Both the position numbers and the translations under genes were made by a program. Of a DNA stretch of 31,863 nt, positions 16,017 to 23,983 are shown piece after piece. This DNA comes from a bacterium (lineage in GTDB: Bacteria; Patescibacteriota; Minisyncoccia; Phycocordibacterales; UBA9973). The notes beneath the pieces were generated by a model. That model was not told where the DNA came from, ran no database searches, and saw only the letters and a list, made by a program, of their open reading frames with translations. The stretch lies in contig JAKALJ010000004.1 of the NCBI GenBank assembly GCA_021813175.1, positions 1 through 31,863 on the forward strand. The letters are read 5' to 3'. Every line of letters starts with the position of its first letter. Position 1 is the stretch's first letter.

Positions 16017-16045
16017 AGTATAGCATGTTATAAACAGTTTATCAA
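16017..16045 (-). promoter_or_regulatory. rpmH promoter, overlapped by DnaA boxes
   Basis: On the minus strand TTGATA (16040-16045) and extended -10 TGCTATACT (hexamer 16017-16022) are separated by 17 bp. Six bases separate the -10 from the ATG at 16010, so the message would be leaderless. The two DnaA-box-like sites at 16028-16036 and 16039-16047 lie in the spacer and -35. Confidence 0.65.
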
Positions 16046-16047
16046 CA
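16028..16047 (+). other. Tandem DnaA-box-like sites upstream of dnaA
   Basis: TTATAAACA (16028-16036) and TTATCAACA (16039-16047) are direct repeats 11 nt apart, close to one helical turn. The second differs from the DnaA box consensus TTATCCACA at one position. The first variant recurs in the dnaA/dnaN gap. They probably belong to the origin or to dnaA/rpmH regulation. Confidence 0.55.
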
Positions 16048-16069
16048 GAGTTAATAAGAGTTTCAAAAT

Positions 16070-16097
16070 TTTACATAAAAAATCATTGTAGTATAAT
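16070..16097 (+). promoter_or_regulatory. dnaA promoter
   Basis: TTTACA (16070-16075) and TATAAT (16092-16097) are 16 bp apart. Transcription is predicted near 16104, giving a leader of about 49 nt before the ATG at 16153, unlike the leaderless arrangement at neighbouring genes. A GAAGGAG at 16112-16118 is too far from the ATG to be its ribosome site. Confidence 0.6.
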
Positions 16098-16152
16098 CCT
16101 TGACTGAAGTCTGAAGGAGCGGGTAGTTATCAGTCTAAAAAATCCCAAGAGG

Positions 16153-17496
16153 ATGGACACAAAACAATTTTGGAAAAATTGTCTGAAAGAGATTGAAACA
16201 GAAGTTTCAAAGGCTAATTTCAGCACTTGGTTCAAAAATACCTCTATCCTAAAAGAGGAGAACGGGGTGGTGTATTTGGGTGTTCCGAATGAGTTTGTCA
16301 GAGACTGGCTTAAAAATAAATATCACAAGATGATAACCAAGATTGTGGCGAGCGGGTTTGAAAATATGAGAGCGGTGGAATATATAATCGCCAAAACCGA
16401 GGTTTTGAAGGAGGAAGAAGAAAATCCGAAAGAAATGTTTATAAATAAAGAACTGCCGTTAAAGGATTTGTACGTGGACCCGGAAAATAATTTAAACCCC
16501 CGTTATCGCTTTGATTCTTTTATCGTGGGGTCCTTCAACGAGCTGGCTCACGCCGCTTCCCAGGCCATCATTGAGAACCCTGGCACTAAATATAACCCTT
16601 TCTTCGTTTATGGAGACACCGGGCTTGGAAAAACCCATTTATTGCAGGCCATCGGTAACGCGGTGAAGGAAAAGTATGAAAATAAAAAGGTTTATTATAT
16701 GACCTTGGAAAAGTTTGCCACTGGTTTTGTGAACGCTATGCAGGGCAATCGGGCAAACTCCTTCAAGGAAAAACATCGCAAATATGATCTTTTAATCATA
16801 GATGATATCCAATTCATAGATAAAATGGAAAAGATCCAAGAAGAACTCTTTCATACTTTCAATGATTTTCATGAAGGCAGTAAACAAATAATATTTTCTT
16901 CGGACAAGCACCCCAATTTCATCCCGGGCTTGGCGGAACGGCTCAAATCAAGGTTTTCAGCCGGGATGATAGTAGATATATCCAGGCCGGATTATGAATC
17001 TCGACTTGCCATCTTAAAAATGAGAGCGAAAGAAAGGGGGGTTTTGGTGGATGATGACATATTGAAATATATAGCTGAATCTATTGATGGAAATATTCGG
17101 GAGCTTGAAGGATGCCTAAACACTGTGGTTTGCCAATATCAGTTTAAAAATAAGCCAATCTCTCTTACTGAAGCAAAAACTCTAATTAAGAACAATATCA
17201 GACCAAAAAAGAGTGTGGCGATAAAAGATGTGGTGAAGGTGGTGAGTGAACACTACAACTTGGATGAGGCGTCTATATATGACAAAACCAGACGTAAAGA
17301 AATTGTCCGAGCCAGACAAGTGGTAATGTATATTTTACGAGAAGATTTTAATATTTCTTATCCAGCCATCGGACAAAAACTTGGAGGAAAGGACCATACT
17401 ACCGTCATCCATTCTTACGAAAAAATTAAAAATGATATGCGGGAAGACGCTCGACTGGTGCAGGAAATAGAAAACATAAGGGTGATGTTCAAATAA
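16153..17496 (+). CDS. dnaA: Chromosomal replication initiator DnaA
   Basis: The protein has 447 aa, a normal length. Domain I is recognisable (FWKNCLKEIETEVSKANFS, TWFKNTSI). The linker, about residues 85-110, is short. The AAA+ domain has Walker A GDTGLGKTHL (154-163) and Walker B LLIIDDIQFI (213-222). The DNA-binding domain IV ends with the signature GGKDHTTVIH (411-420). DnaA binds boxes at oriC and opens the adjacent AT-rich DNA to start replication. The ATG at 16153 gives a complete domain I. The gene is flanked by the rpmH cluster (divergent) and dnaN, the classical origin order, and by DnaA-box-like sites on both sides. Confidence 0.97.
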   Translation: MDTKQFWKNCLKEIETEVSKANFSTWFKNTSILKEENGVVYLGVPNEFVRDWLKNKYHKMITKIVASGFENMRAVEYIIAKTEVLKEEEENPKEMFINKELPLKDLYVDPENNLNPRYRFDSFIVGSFNELAHAASQAIIENPGTKYNPFFVYGDTGLGKTHLLQAIGNAVKEKYENKKVYYMTLEKFATGFVNAMQGNRANSFKEKHRKYDLLIIDDIQFIDKMEKIQEELFHTFNDFHEGSKQIIFSSDKHPNFIPGLAERLKSRFSAGMIVDISRPDYESRLAILKMRAKERGVLVDDDILKYIAESIDGNIRELEGCLNTVVCQYQFKNKPISLTEAKTLIKNNIRPKKSVAIKDVVKVVSEHYNLDEASIYDKTRRKEIVRARQVVMYILREDFNISYPAIGQKLGGKDHTTVIHSYEKIKNDMREDARLVQEIENIRVMFK

Positions 17497-17725
17497 CTGT
17501 TTATAATAGTTGAAAAACAAAGGAAAAGGTGTTTATAAAAAAGGAAAAGAAAAGTAAAAAATATTTAAAAATAAAAAAAATAAAAAATTTCCGAACGATT
17601 ATTAAGGTTTAATTAAATTCGTTTAATAAAAAAAACCTTACAAATAAAAGTTTTTATCCGGTTATAAACATATCCCCAACCTTAATAGTATTAATAGTAT
17701 TTTATAAATAAAAATATAAACAATC
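17497..17725. other. oriC: Candidate origin of replication (dnaA/dnaN gap)
   Basis: The 229-bp gap is extremely AT-rich, especially about 17540-17650, suitable as a DNA unwinding element. TGTTTATAA occurs at 17498-17506 and 17530-17538, and its reverse complement TTATAAACA at 17662-17670; the same 9-mer occurs upstream of dnaA. A half-match TTATCC lies at 17654-17659. The inferred function rests on location and box repetition. Whether this gap or the rpmH/dnaA gap is the main origin is not decided. A TATAAA at 17715-17720, 5 nt before dnaN, may be its -10. Confidence 0.6.
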
Positions 17726-18823
17726 ATGAAAATAGAATGCGGAGTGGAAAAAATCAGAGAAGCGGTGTTCCAAGCGGAAAGAATTACCGGCAAAAATCTT
17801 ACTCTGCCAGTGCTTGGCTCGTTGCTTTTTGTAGCTTCCGGAAAATCATTAAAAATAAGAGCTACTAATTTGAATCTTGGTATTGAAATAGAAGTTCCGG
17901 CTAAAATCAGCAAAGAGGGAATAGCGGCTGTAAACGGATCGGTAATGAGCGGTATTTTATCCAACATCCCTTCAAGTGAAAATTTAGAAATTGACGGAGA
18001 TGCTGGAAATATAACTATAAAAACAAAAAGGAATAAGATAAAAATTAAGGGGCAGCCCGCCGACGATTTTCCTACTATTCCTCCGGTTGCCGGCGCTTCT
18101 TTTGATATAAGTTCAGAAAAAATTTGCGATGGAATAAAATCAGTATATTACAGTTCTTCGGTATCGGATATTAAGCCGGAAATATCCAGTGTTTATATGT
18201 ATTCAAATGAAGGGCAGTTAGTATTTGTTTCCACGGATTCTTTCCGTTTAGCAGAAAAAAAAATAAAATTAAAATCTGTTCCAGAAATACCCGGAATACT
18301 GATTCCATTCAAAAACGCGGCGGAAATATTACGTGTGCTCGGCGAAACAGACGAAGAAGCAAGAGTGAGCTTCAATAAAAATCAAATATCCTTCACTCTT
18401 TCCTCTGTCTATCTCACCTCCAGGTTAATAGACGGTGTTTTTCCGGATTATCGCCAGATAATTCCAAAAGAATATGAAAGTTCCGCGGTGGTTTTGAAAC
18501 AAGACCTATTGAACGCCCTGAAACTTTCAAATATATTTTCGGATAAATTCAACCAGATTAATTTGGAAATGGATCCTAAGGAAAAAAAATTTGAGTTGTC
18601 TTCCGCCAACAGCGACGTGGGAGAAAATAGAACCGCTCTGGATGCCGCTCTTAGCGGAGAGAGAGTGGAACTCAGCTTTAATTATAAGTATTTTCTTGAT
18701 TGCTTTCAGTCTATTTCTTCCGACAGCCTATCAATAAAAATGAAGGGTTCTTCCAAGCCCATCCTGGTGTCCGGCGTTTCCGACCCATCTTTTTTGTACT
18801 TGATAATGCCCATGAATCGCTAG
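17726..18823 (+). CDS. dnaN: DNA polymerase III beta sliding clamp
   Basis: The protein has 365 aa, the normal length. It shows the three clamp domains; the opening includes NLTLPVLGSLLF, and mid-protein motifs include STDSFRLAEKKI and LIDGVFPDYRQIIP. The C-terminus ends YLIMPMNR, matching the family's LIMPMR-type end that forms the partner-binding cleft. The ring dimer tethers the replicative polymerase to DNA. Gene order dnaA-dnaN is the usual one. The next small gene starts 1 nt after its stop. Confidence 0.96.
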   Translation: MKIECGVEKIREAVFQAERITGKNLTLPVLGSLLFVASGKSLKIRATNLNLGIEIEVPAKISKEGIAAVNGSVMSGILSNIPSSENLEIDGDAGNITIKTKRNKIKIKGQPADDFPTIPPVAGASFDISSEKICDGIKSVYYSSSVSDIKPEISSVYMYSNEGQLVFVSTDSFRLAEKKIKLKSVPEIPGILIPFKNAAEILRVLGETDEEARVSFNKNQISFTLSSVYLTSRLIDGVFPDYRQIIPKEYESSAVVLKQDLLNALKLSNIFSDKFNQINLEMDPKEKKFELSSANSDVGENRTALDAALSGERVELSFNYKYFLDCFQSISSDSLSIKMKGSSKPILVSGVSDPSFLYLIMPMNR

Positions 18824-18824
18824 G

Positions 18825-19082
18825 ATGATAGAACTCAAAAACTTACTGGCTAAATACGACAAATTTATTTTTCAAGAGGAGAGTAAGCGCGTTTTAGTGT
18901 CCCGAGCCTTATCCGAAGTTCTTCCTTTTTCTGTCGGTCCGGAAAAAATCCAGATAAAAAACAATACCATATACATAGATATAAAACCTCTTTATAAAAA
19001 CGAAATTTTAATAAAAAGAGATAAAATTTTGGAAAATTTAGAAAAATATATCGGGAAAATCTCTCTTAAAAATATAAGATAG
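18825..19082 (+). CDS. Small DciA/DUF721-like protein
   Basis: The protein has 85 aa. It starts 1 nt after dnaN, so it is probably cotranscribed. The segment IKNNTIYIDIKPLYKNEILIKRDKILENL resembles the KH-like strand-helix core of DUF721/DciA proteins, which are helicase-loading partners often found near dnaA/dnaN. The basic, small form fits CPR versions. The match is by pattern only and the protein could be a different small nucleic-acid-binding protein. It is convergent with the penicillin-binding protein gene, with only 7 nt between stops. Confidence 0.5.
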   Translation: MIELKNLLAKYDKFIFQEESKRVLVSRALSEVLPFSVGPEKIQIKNNTIYIDIKPLYKNEILIKRDKILENLEKYIGKISLKNIR

Positions 19083-19089
19083 CATAATT

Positions 19090-21651
19090 TTAATTACCCG
19101 ACCCCTGCGGCATGCTTACCTTGAAAACAACAGTGCTTTCTCCCCGGTTATAAACGCTATCATAATAAAGCAACTTTAAAGTGTTTATGTCGCCCAGATT
19201 TTCCAAACCGGATGGAATGAAAGAAAAACCAAAGGGCATACCTGAACTGCCCAAGTATGAGTTATTTACAAAAACATCCACTTTCTGAAGCGGGAAACGT
19301 CCCGAACTTTGTATTTTAATGTCAATCTTCTGGTTTTCGGAGTAAACACTGTTTTCGTTCGGATTTTGAATAACTACTCCGGGGCTGTTGGCGGGAGTGT
19401 GAATATCATCGTATGAAGTTGGTTTTTGGTTTAAGGTGACAATAGGATATCTATACTCGTTGTTTCTCCACCATTTCTCCACCGGAGCCTCCCAATGATA
19501 AAACTGCGGGTCACTCCCGGGATTTTGAGGCGGCGGGCCGGTTATATTTTTTTTATCCACCCAGTATAGGATGCTATGCACATTGGTAATTACTTTCTCT
19601 TCTTTTGTTTCCGGAGGAGTATCTTTGGTAGCCAATTTTCCGGATATTTTGTCTATAAAAAAATTATCATCGCCTTGCCACTTTCCGCGCAAAACCGGCT
19701 TTATTGTTTCCGGATCTGCCGCCAAATCCGGTTTTGCGAACTGATCGTTCGGCATATCTTTCAGAACGTAAGTCATAAACTTGTTCCAGATAGGTCCCGC
19801 CAAAGTGGCGCTCGAACCCTTAGTGGGAGAATTGTCGGTGTTTCCCGCCCACACCCCCACGGTGATATCCGGAGTATATCCGATAGTCCAAGCGTCCTTT
19901 TCGTTGTTGGTGGTTCCGGTTTTTACCGCTACCTCCCGCCCGGGAATTTGAAGCACGGAATTCGCGCCGAAAGTGGGGATGCGCGCTTTGTTATCCGAAA
20001 GTATATCCGAAATAGTCAAAGCGGTGTTTTCCGGCAGTACCCGTACCGGATTGGGTGAATATTCTTCCAATATTTTTCCGGAAGCATCTTCCACCTTTAA
20101 AATTCCCGTATAAGCATTGCGCGTGCCGCCTGTGGCAAAGGCGCTGTAGGCGCTCGTCATATCAAGCAGGGTCACTTCTCCTCCTCCGATAACCAGAGTC
20201 AGGCCATAACGTCCCGGGTCTCCGATGGTAGTAATGCCCATATTTTTGGCCGTTTTGATTGAATCATTTACTCCCGCCAAATAAAAAAGTTTTACCGAGG
20301 GAATGTTTCTGGATTGGGCCAGAGCATCCCTGAGGCTGACCGGCCCGAGATATTTATTGTCAAAATTTCGCGGCATATAACAGCTGTCTTTGGTGTATCC
20401 CGGCAAGGGAACTCCTTCCGCGGTGCAAGTGGTGGAGAACTCGGTAGGCAGGTCAAACAGCACCGTGGAAGGAGTGAATCCCTTTTCAAAAGCGGTGGCG
20501 TAAACAAACGGCTTGAAAGAAGAACCCGGCTGACGGCGGGCCAGAGCCACGTTGTAGTTGCCATCCACACTTTTATCAAAATAATCGCGGGAGCCGACCA
20601 TGGCCAATATCTGTCCGGTTTTCGGATCGATAGCCACTAGTCCGGCGTTGTCCGAATTATACTTCTTCTGGTTTTCTAAAGCTCCCTGCTTCACTATTTC
20701 TTCCGCCTTCTGCTCCAGATTGTAGTCCAAGGTGGTGGTAACCTTCAGTCCCGCCCGCAAAGCCTCCGAGCCATATTTATCCTCCAAATAGCTTTTAATA
20801 AAGAAAACGAAGTGAGGCGCCTTAATGCCGATATCCGCCTGGGGCACAAACTGCACCTTTTCTTCCAGGGCTTTTTGATATTGGTCCGGAGTGATGAATT
20901 TAAGATCCAGCATGCGACGCAACACGAAATTTTTTCTTTCCTCTAATTTGTCCAAGTGTGATCCGTAAGGAGAAAGATAAGTAGGAGACTGGGGAATAGC
21001 CGCCAGATATGCCGCTTGGGCTAAAGTCAAAGCCTGAGCGTCTTCATTAAAATACGTCTTAGCCGCTTCCTCTATACCGTAAATATTTCCACCGTATGGA
21101 ATTTCGTTCAAATACGCTTCCAAAATGCTTTCCTTAGACATGGAATTATCCACCTCAATGGCTAAAATCCACTCCTTCATTTTTCGAGCGATGGTTTTTT
21201 TCTGAGTAAGCAGGGAATTTTTTACCAACTGCTGGGTGATGGTGGAGCCGCCCTGAGTGTTTCCGCCCGGGCCGAAAATATCCACCAAAGCCGCCCGGAT
21301 TATGGAAGTGATGCGAACCCCGCTGTTGTTCCAAAAATTTGAATCTTCCACCGCCACGGTGGCATTCTTGATGTTCCAGCCCATCTGCGCGAAGCTTATA
21401 TCTGTTCTCTTTACATCCTGATGCAGATCATAAAGCAGAATTTTTCCGGTGCGGTCGTATATTTTAGTAGAATTTACCACCTTCCGCTGGTTAAAGTCCC
21501 GAAAATCCGGGATTTTGAAAGTGGAAATCCAAATTAGCATTCCTCCCGAAATCACGATAACTATCCCAGCAGAAAGCCAAAGGATATTTTTCCACCCTCT
21601 GTCAAACAATCTCCGGCCGCGCCCTCCCTCTTTTGTCTTTTTTTTGATCAT
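19090..21651 (-). CDS. Class A penicillin-binding protein (PBP1-type)
   Basis: The protein has 853 aa from the ATG at 21651; a longer in-frame reading lacks sensible sequence before the MIKKKTKEGGRGRRL start. Residues 23-44 are a membrane anchor. The GT51 glycosyltransferase domain has VEDSNFW (catalytic Glu102) and GGSTITQQLVKN; the usual His after the ED motif is replaced by Asn. The transpeptidase domain has SSFK (Ser377), SRN (447-449) and KTGT (577-580). The last ~100 residues look like an Ig-like domain. The enzyme polymerises and crosslinks peptidoglycan. It is divergent from tyrS and convergent with the gene after dnaN. Confidence 0.93.
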   Translation of the reverse strand: MIKKKTKEGGRGRRLFDRGWKNILWLSAGIVIVISGGMLIWISTFKIPDFRDFNQRKVVNSTKIYDRTGKILLYDLHQDVKRTDISFAQMGWNIKNATVAVEDSNFWNNSGVRITSIIRAALVDIFGPGGNTQGGSTITQQLVKNSLLTQKKTIARKMKEWILAIEVDNSMSKESILEAYLNEIPYGGNIYGIEEAAKTYFNEDAQALTLAQAAYLAAIPQSPTYLSPYGSHLDKLEERKNFVLRRMLDLKFITPDQYQKALEEKVQFVPQADIGIKAPHFVFFIKSYLEDKYGSEALRAGLKVTTTLDYNLEQKAEEIVKQGALENQKKYNSDNAGLVAIDPKTGQILAMVGSRDYFDKSVDGNYNVALARRQPGSSFKPFVYATAFEKGFTPSTVLFDLPTEFSTTCTAEGVPLPGYTKDSCYMPRNFDNKYLGPVSLRDALAQSRNIPSVKLFYLAGVNDSIKTAKNMGITTIGDPGRYGLTLVIGGGEVTLLDMTSAYSAFATGGTRNAYTGILKVEDASGKILEEYSPNPVRVLPENTALTISDILSDNKARIPTFGANSVLQIPGREVAVKTGTTNNEKDAWTIGYTPDITVGVWAGNTDNSPTKGSSATLAGPIWNKFMTYVLKDMPNDQFAKPDLAADPETIKPVLRGKWQGDDNFFIDKISGKLATKDTPPETKEEKVITNVHSILYWVDKKNITGPPPQNPGSDPQFYHWEAPVEKWWRNNEYRYPIVTLNQKPTSYDDIHTPANSPGVVIQNPNENSVYSENQKIDIKIQSSGRFPLQKVDVFVNNSYLGSSGMPFGFSFIPSGLENLGDINTLKLLYYDSVYNRGESTVVFKVSMPQGSGN

Positions 21652-21673
21652 TATTATATAAGACGGTTTTCTA

Positions 21674-21682
21674 ATAATAGCA
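21674..21682 (-). promoter_or_regulatory. Extended -10 promoter of the penicillin-binding protein
   Basis: On the minus strand TGCTATTAT (hexamer 21674-21679) gives a predicted start near 21667, 15 nt before the ATG at 21651. No -35 or Shine-Dalgarno is obvious. Confidence 0.4.
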
Positions 21683-21713
21683 CAAAAGCGCCTGTGCGGA
21701 TAAAGAGGTTTCG

Positions 21714-21722
21714 TGTTACAAT
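21714..21722 (+). promoter_or_regulatory. Extended -10 promoter of tyrS, leaderless geometry
   Basis: TGTTACAAT (21714-21722) matches an extended -10 at all but one base. Seven nucleotides lie between it and the ATG at 21730. This spacing supports ATG 21730 rather than the in-frame GTG at 21694, which lies upstream of the promoter. Confidence 0.55.
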
Positions 21723-21729
21723 CATTTTT

Positions 21730-23109
21730 ATGGATAAAACGGAGAGAAAAAAGGCGATAGAAGACATTCTTACCCGAGGAGTGAGAGATTTTGTGGACCC
21801 GGACGGCTCCTTCCGCAAAAAGCTGGAGGAACATCCGGAAAAAGTAGTAATAAAATTCGGAGTGGATCCGACCCGGCCCGATATACATCTCGGTCACGCC
21901 ATAGTTCTGCGCAAATTGCGCCAGTTTCAAGAACTGGGCTCAAAAGTAATTTTTTTAGTCGGAGATTTTACCGCTCAGATAGGCGATCCTACCGGCAAGA
22001 GCAAAATCAGACCGGAAGTTACCTACGAAGAGATAAAGAAGAATATGAAAACCTATTTGGAGCAGGTAAAACTTATTTTACGGGAAGACAAGGAGGTTTT
22101 CGCTTGGATCAACAATCTTGATTGGTTTATCAGCATCACTGATTTGGTTTTTTCTCCAGATAGAAAGATAAATATAGAAGGGGCGGACGGACAAAGGATA
22201 ACTGTGCCCTCAAACACTTTCGTGGGCAAAGCGGCGGAATATGACCTTCTGCAAAGACAGAAAATATACAGCCGGAATATCCTGAATATTACAATGCGCA
22301 CTTTTTTTTCCACCCTGCGGCACGTTACCCACTCTCGGCTGATTGCCCGGGATATGTTCCAAAAACGGATAGATTCCGGGGAAGAACTATATATGCACGA
22401 AATGCTCTATCCCGTCCTGCAGGGCATAGATTCATACGTGCTGGCAAATATATTCGGTTCTTGCGATTTGGAGGTGGGGGGGACCGACCAGCACTTCAAT
22501 ATGCTTATGGGCCGGGAAGTGATGAAAATAAACGGTCTGGTTCCTCAGGCGGTGCTTTCTTTTGAACTTTTGGAAGGCTTGGACGGAAAAGAGAAGATGT
22601 CCAAAAGTTTGGATAATTACATCGGCATCACCGATGACCCCGGGGACATGTATGGAAAGATTATGTCCTTGCCCGATACTCTTATCGGACGGTACTTTGA
22701 ACTTTGCACCTTTACTCCCATGGATGAAGTACAGGGGATTAAGGAGAGTATAAAAGGAGGAGCAAAAAATCCCAAAGAATTAAAAATGGATCTTGCCAGG
22801 CAAATAGTGGAGATATATCACGGCAAGGAGAAAGCCGGAAAGGCGGAGAAAAATTTTGTGGATATTTTTCAAAAAGGAAAAGCGCCGGAAGAAATGGAGG
22901 AAATAAGCGTGAAAAATGGAGAGAGTCTGGCCGGCGCCCTGGTGCGCTCCCGTATCCTCCCCTCCAAAACAGAGTGGCGCCGATTGGTAGCGAGCGGAGC
23001 CATAACCAACCTCGGCACCGGGGAAAAGATTACCGATCCTGAATTCAAACCAAAAGGCGGGGAAAAACTGAAAATCGGCAAGCACCGTTTCGTAAAAATA
23101 AAATTATGA
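21730..23109 (+). CDS. tyrS: Tyrosine-tRNA ligase
   Basis: The protein has 459 aa. It charges tRNA-Tyr. The class I motifs are HLGH (residues 53-56, with preceding KFGVDPTRPDIHLGH) and KMSKS (289-293). The GGTDQHFNMLMGREV segment is typical. The C-terminal part has an S4-like RNA-binding domain (AGALVRSRILPSKTEWRRL). The sequence type resembles the TyrZ-like branch with the VDPTRPDIHLGH start. The ATG at 21730 is favoured by the promoter position and by the MDKTERKKAI start. A short terminator-like hairpin overlaps its stop codon. Confidence 0.95.
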   Translation: MDKTERKKAIEDILTRGVRDFVDPDGSFRKKLEEHPEKVVIKFGVDPTRPDIHLGHAIVLRKLRQFQELGSKVIFLVGDFTAQIGDPTGKSKIRPEVTYEEIKKNMKTYLEQVKLILREDKEVFAWINNLDWFISITDLVFSPDRKINIEGADGQRITVPSNTFVGKAAEYDLLQRQKIYSRNILNITMRTFFSTLRHVTHSRLIARDMFQKRIDSGEELYMHEMLYPVLQGIDSYVLANIFGSCDLEVGGTDQHFNMLMGREVMKINGLVPQAVLSFELLEGLDGKEKMSKSLDNYIGITDDPGDMYGKIMSLPDTLIGRYFELCTFTPMDEVQGIKESIKGGAKNPKELKMDLARQIVEIYHGKEKAGKAEKNFVDIFQKGKAPEEMEEISVKNGESLAGALVRSRILPSKTEWRRLVASGAITNLGTGEKITDPEFKPKGGEKLKIGKHRFVKIKL

Positions 23110-23129
23110 AGCAAAGCTTCCTAATTTTT
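23108..23129 (+). terminator. Weak terminator-like hairpin after tyrS
   Basis: GAAGC-AAA-GCTTC (23108-23120) forms a 5-bp stem starting within the stop codon and is followed shortly by a T5 tract (23125-23129). The stem is short, so function is uncertain. Confidence 0.4.
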
Positions 23130-23130
23130 A

Positions 23131-23274
23131 CTAGTTCTCGTCGGAATCATTGAAATCGTCGTTCTCCTGGTCTTCTCCGGGTTCTTCATAGTCTTCGTCT
23201 TCATCAAAGTCCCTTCCTTTATCCAGGTCAAACCCTTCGTCAAAATTTTCCTCTTCTTCGTAATTATAGCTCAT
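23131..23274 (-). CDS. Small highly acidic hypothetical protein
   Basis: This 47-aa frame, read directly, starts MSYNYEEEENFDEGFDLDKG and is almost entirely Asp/Glu with aromatic residues (Tyr, Phe) between them, ending NDSDEN. It has no membrane segment or Cys. Codon use is balanced for an acidic protein, and the regular D/E-F pattern makes a real gene plausible. No clear Shine-Dalgarno is seen; the upstream DNA is AT-rich. It lies between the convergent tyrS and ruvC. Acidic peptides of this kind may be DNA mimics, chaperones or counter-ions, but the function is unknown. Confidence 0.6.
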   Translation of the reverse strand: MSYNYEEEENFDEGFDLDKGRDFDEDEDYEEPGEDQENDDFNDSDEN

Positions 23275-23322
23275 ATTTTTTAAATAATTTTATTAAAAAT
23301 ATCTGGTTTAATCTCGACCTTT

Positions 23323-23413
23323 TTATCCAGAATTTTTTTGCACCATATTTGTAGCAAAAGGGAAATTGGTTGGCAACAGGCGTTGTGGATAACCGGTGAA
23401 AAACCACTTTCCC
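23323..23413. other. Intergenic DnaA-box-like sites and hairpin
   Basis: The 188-bp gap 23275-23462 holds a perfect consensus DnaA box TGTGGATAA (reverse of TTATCCACA) at 23384-23392 and a one-mismatch box TTATCCAGA at 23323-23331. The perfect box lies in the loop of an imperfect hairpin whose arms are GGGAAATTGGTT (23360-23371) and AACCACTTTCCC (23402-23413; 11 of 12 pairs). It may be a regulatory site or a DnaA titration site. No gene is apparent. Confidence 0.45.
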
Positions 23414-23462
23414 ATCTCCACACGGCAAGTTTTGTTCTATCAGGAGCGGAACCCTCGCGCTT

Positions 23463-23945
23463 TTAAAGAGACCGGTTTGCTTGGGCCAAACAGGCAAGAG
23501 CCATGGCGATAGCGTCCATTTCATCATCGGAACGTTTTTCCTCTTCCATTTTCAACAGCATTTTTACCATTTTCATCATCTGTTTTTTGTCTGCCCGCCC
23601 GTCTCCAGCCACTGCCGCCTTGACTTCCGGAGGGGAAGCTTCAAAAATTTTAAGACCCGCTTCGGCCGCCTTTAAGAGCACCACCCCCCTTGCCTCTGCC
23701 ACCCTCATGGCGGTTTTTTGGTTGGTATTCAAAAAGAGGGTTTCCATGGCAAGCATATTCGGCTTGTATGTATTTATTATTTTTTCGATTTCTTCTCCGA
23801 TTCGTCGCAAACGACCGGAAAATTCCAAAGAAGGGGCCGTTTTGAAACATTCTGAAAAAAGCACGCGTTCTTTTCCACTCGTTGTTTTTTCCAGAACCGC
23901 GATTCCTAATCTTTCAAAACCCGGATCTATGCCAAGTACTCGCAT
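23463..23945 (-). CDS. ruvC: Holliday junction resolvase RuvC
   Basis: The protein has 160 aa, a normal length. It cleaves Holliday junctions during recombination. The catalytic acidic residues are visible: Asp7 in MRVLGIDPG, Glu68 in LAMETLF, and Asp141/Asp144 in SDDEMDAIAMAL. NQKTAMRVAEARGV is also typical of the family. It is followed upstream in the transcript order by yebC and ruvB on the same strand, a common grouping, but no ruvA is present here. Confidence 0.95.
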   Translation of the reverse strand: MRVLGIDPGFERLGIAVLEKTTSGKERVLFSECFKTAPSLEFSGRLRRIGEEIEKIINTYKPNMLAMETLFLNTNQKTAMRVAEARGVVLLKAAEAGLKIFEASPPEVKAAVAGDGRADKKQMMKMVKMLLKMEEEKRSDDEMDAIAMALACLAQANRSL

Positions 23946-23983
23946 GATATATTTTGCATATTTGAAATCTACTCCAATTATTT

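Noticed and set aside
21652..21930. Longer N-terminus for the penicillin-binding protein overlapping tyrS
   Set aside because: The extra 93 residues are not protein-like, overlap the start of tyrS on the other strand, and precede a normal basic-then-hydrophobic start.
23275..23527. Possible minus-strand gene of about 87 aa in the ruvC/acidic-gene gap
   Set aside because: It overlaps ruvC in another frame and has no recognisable domain.
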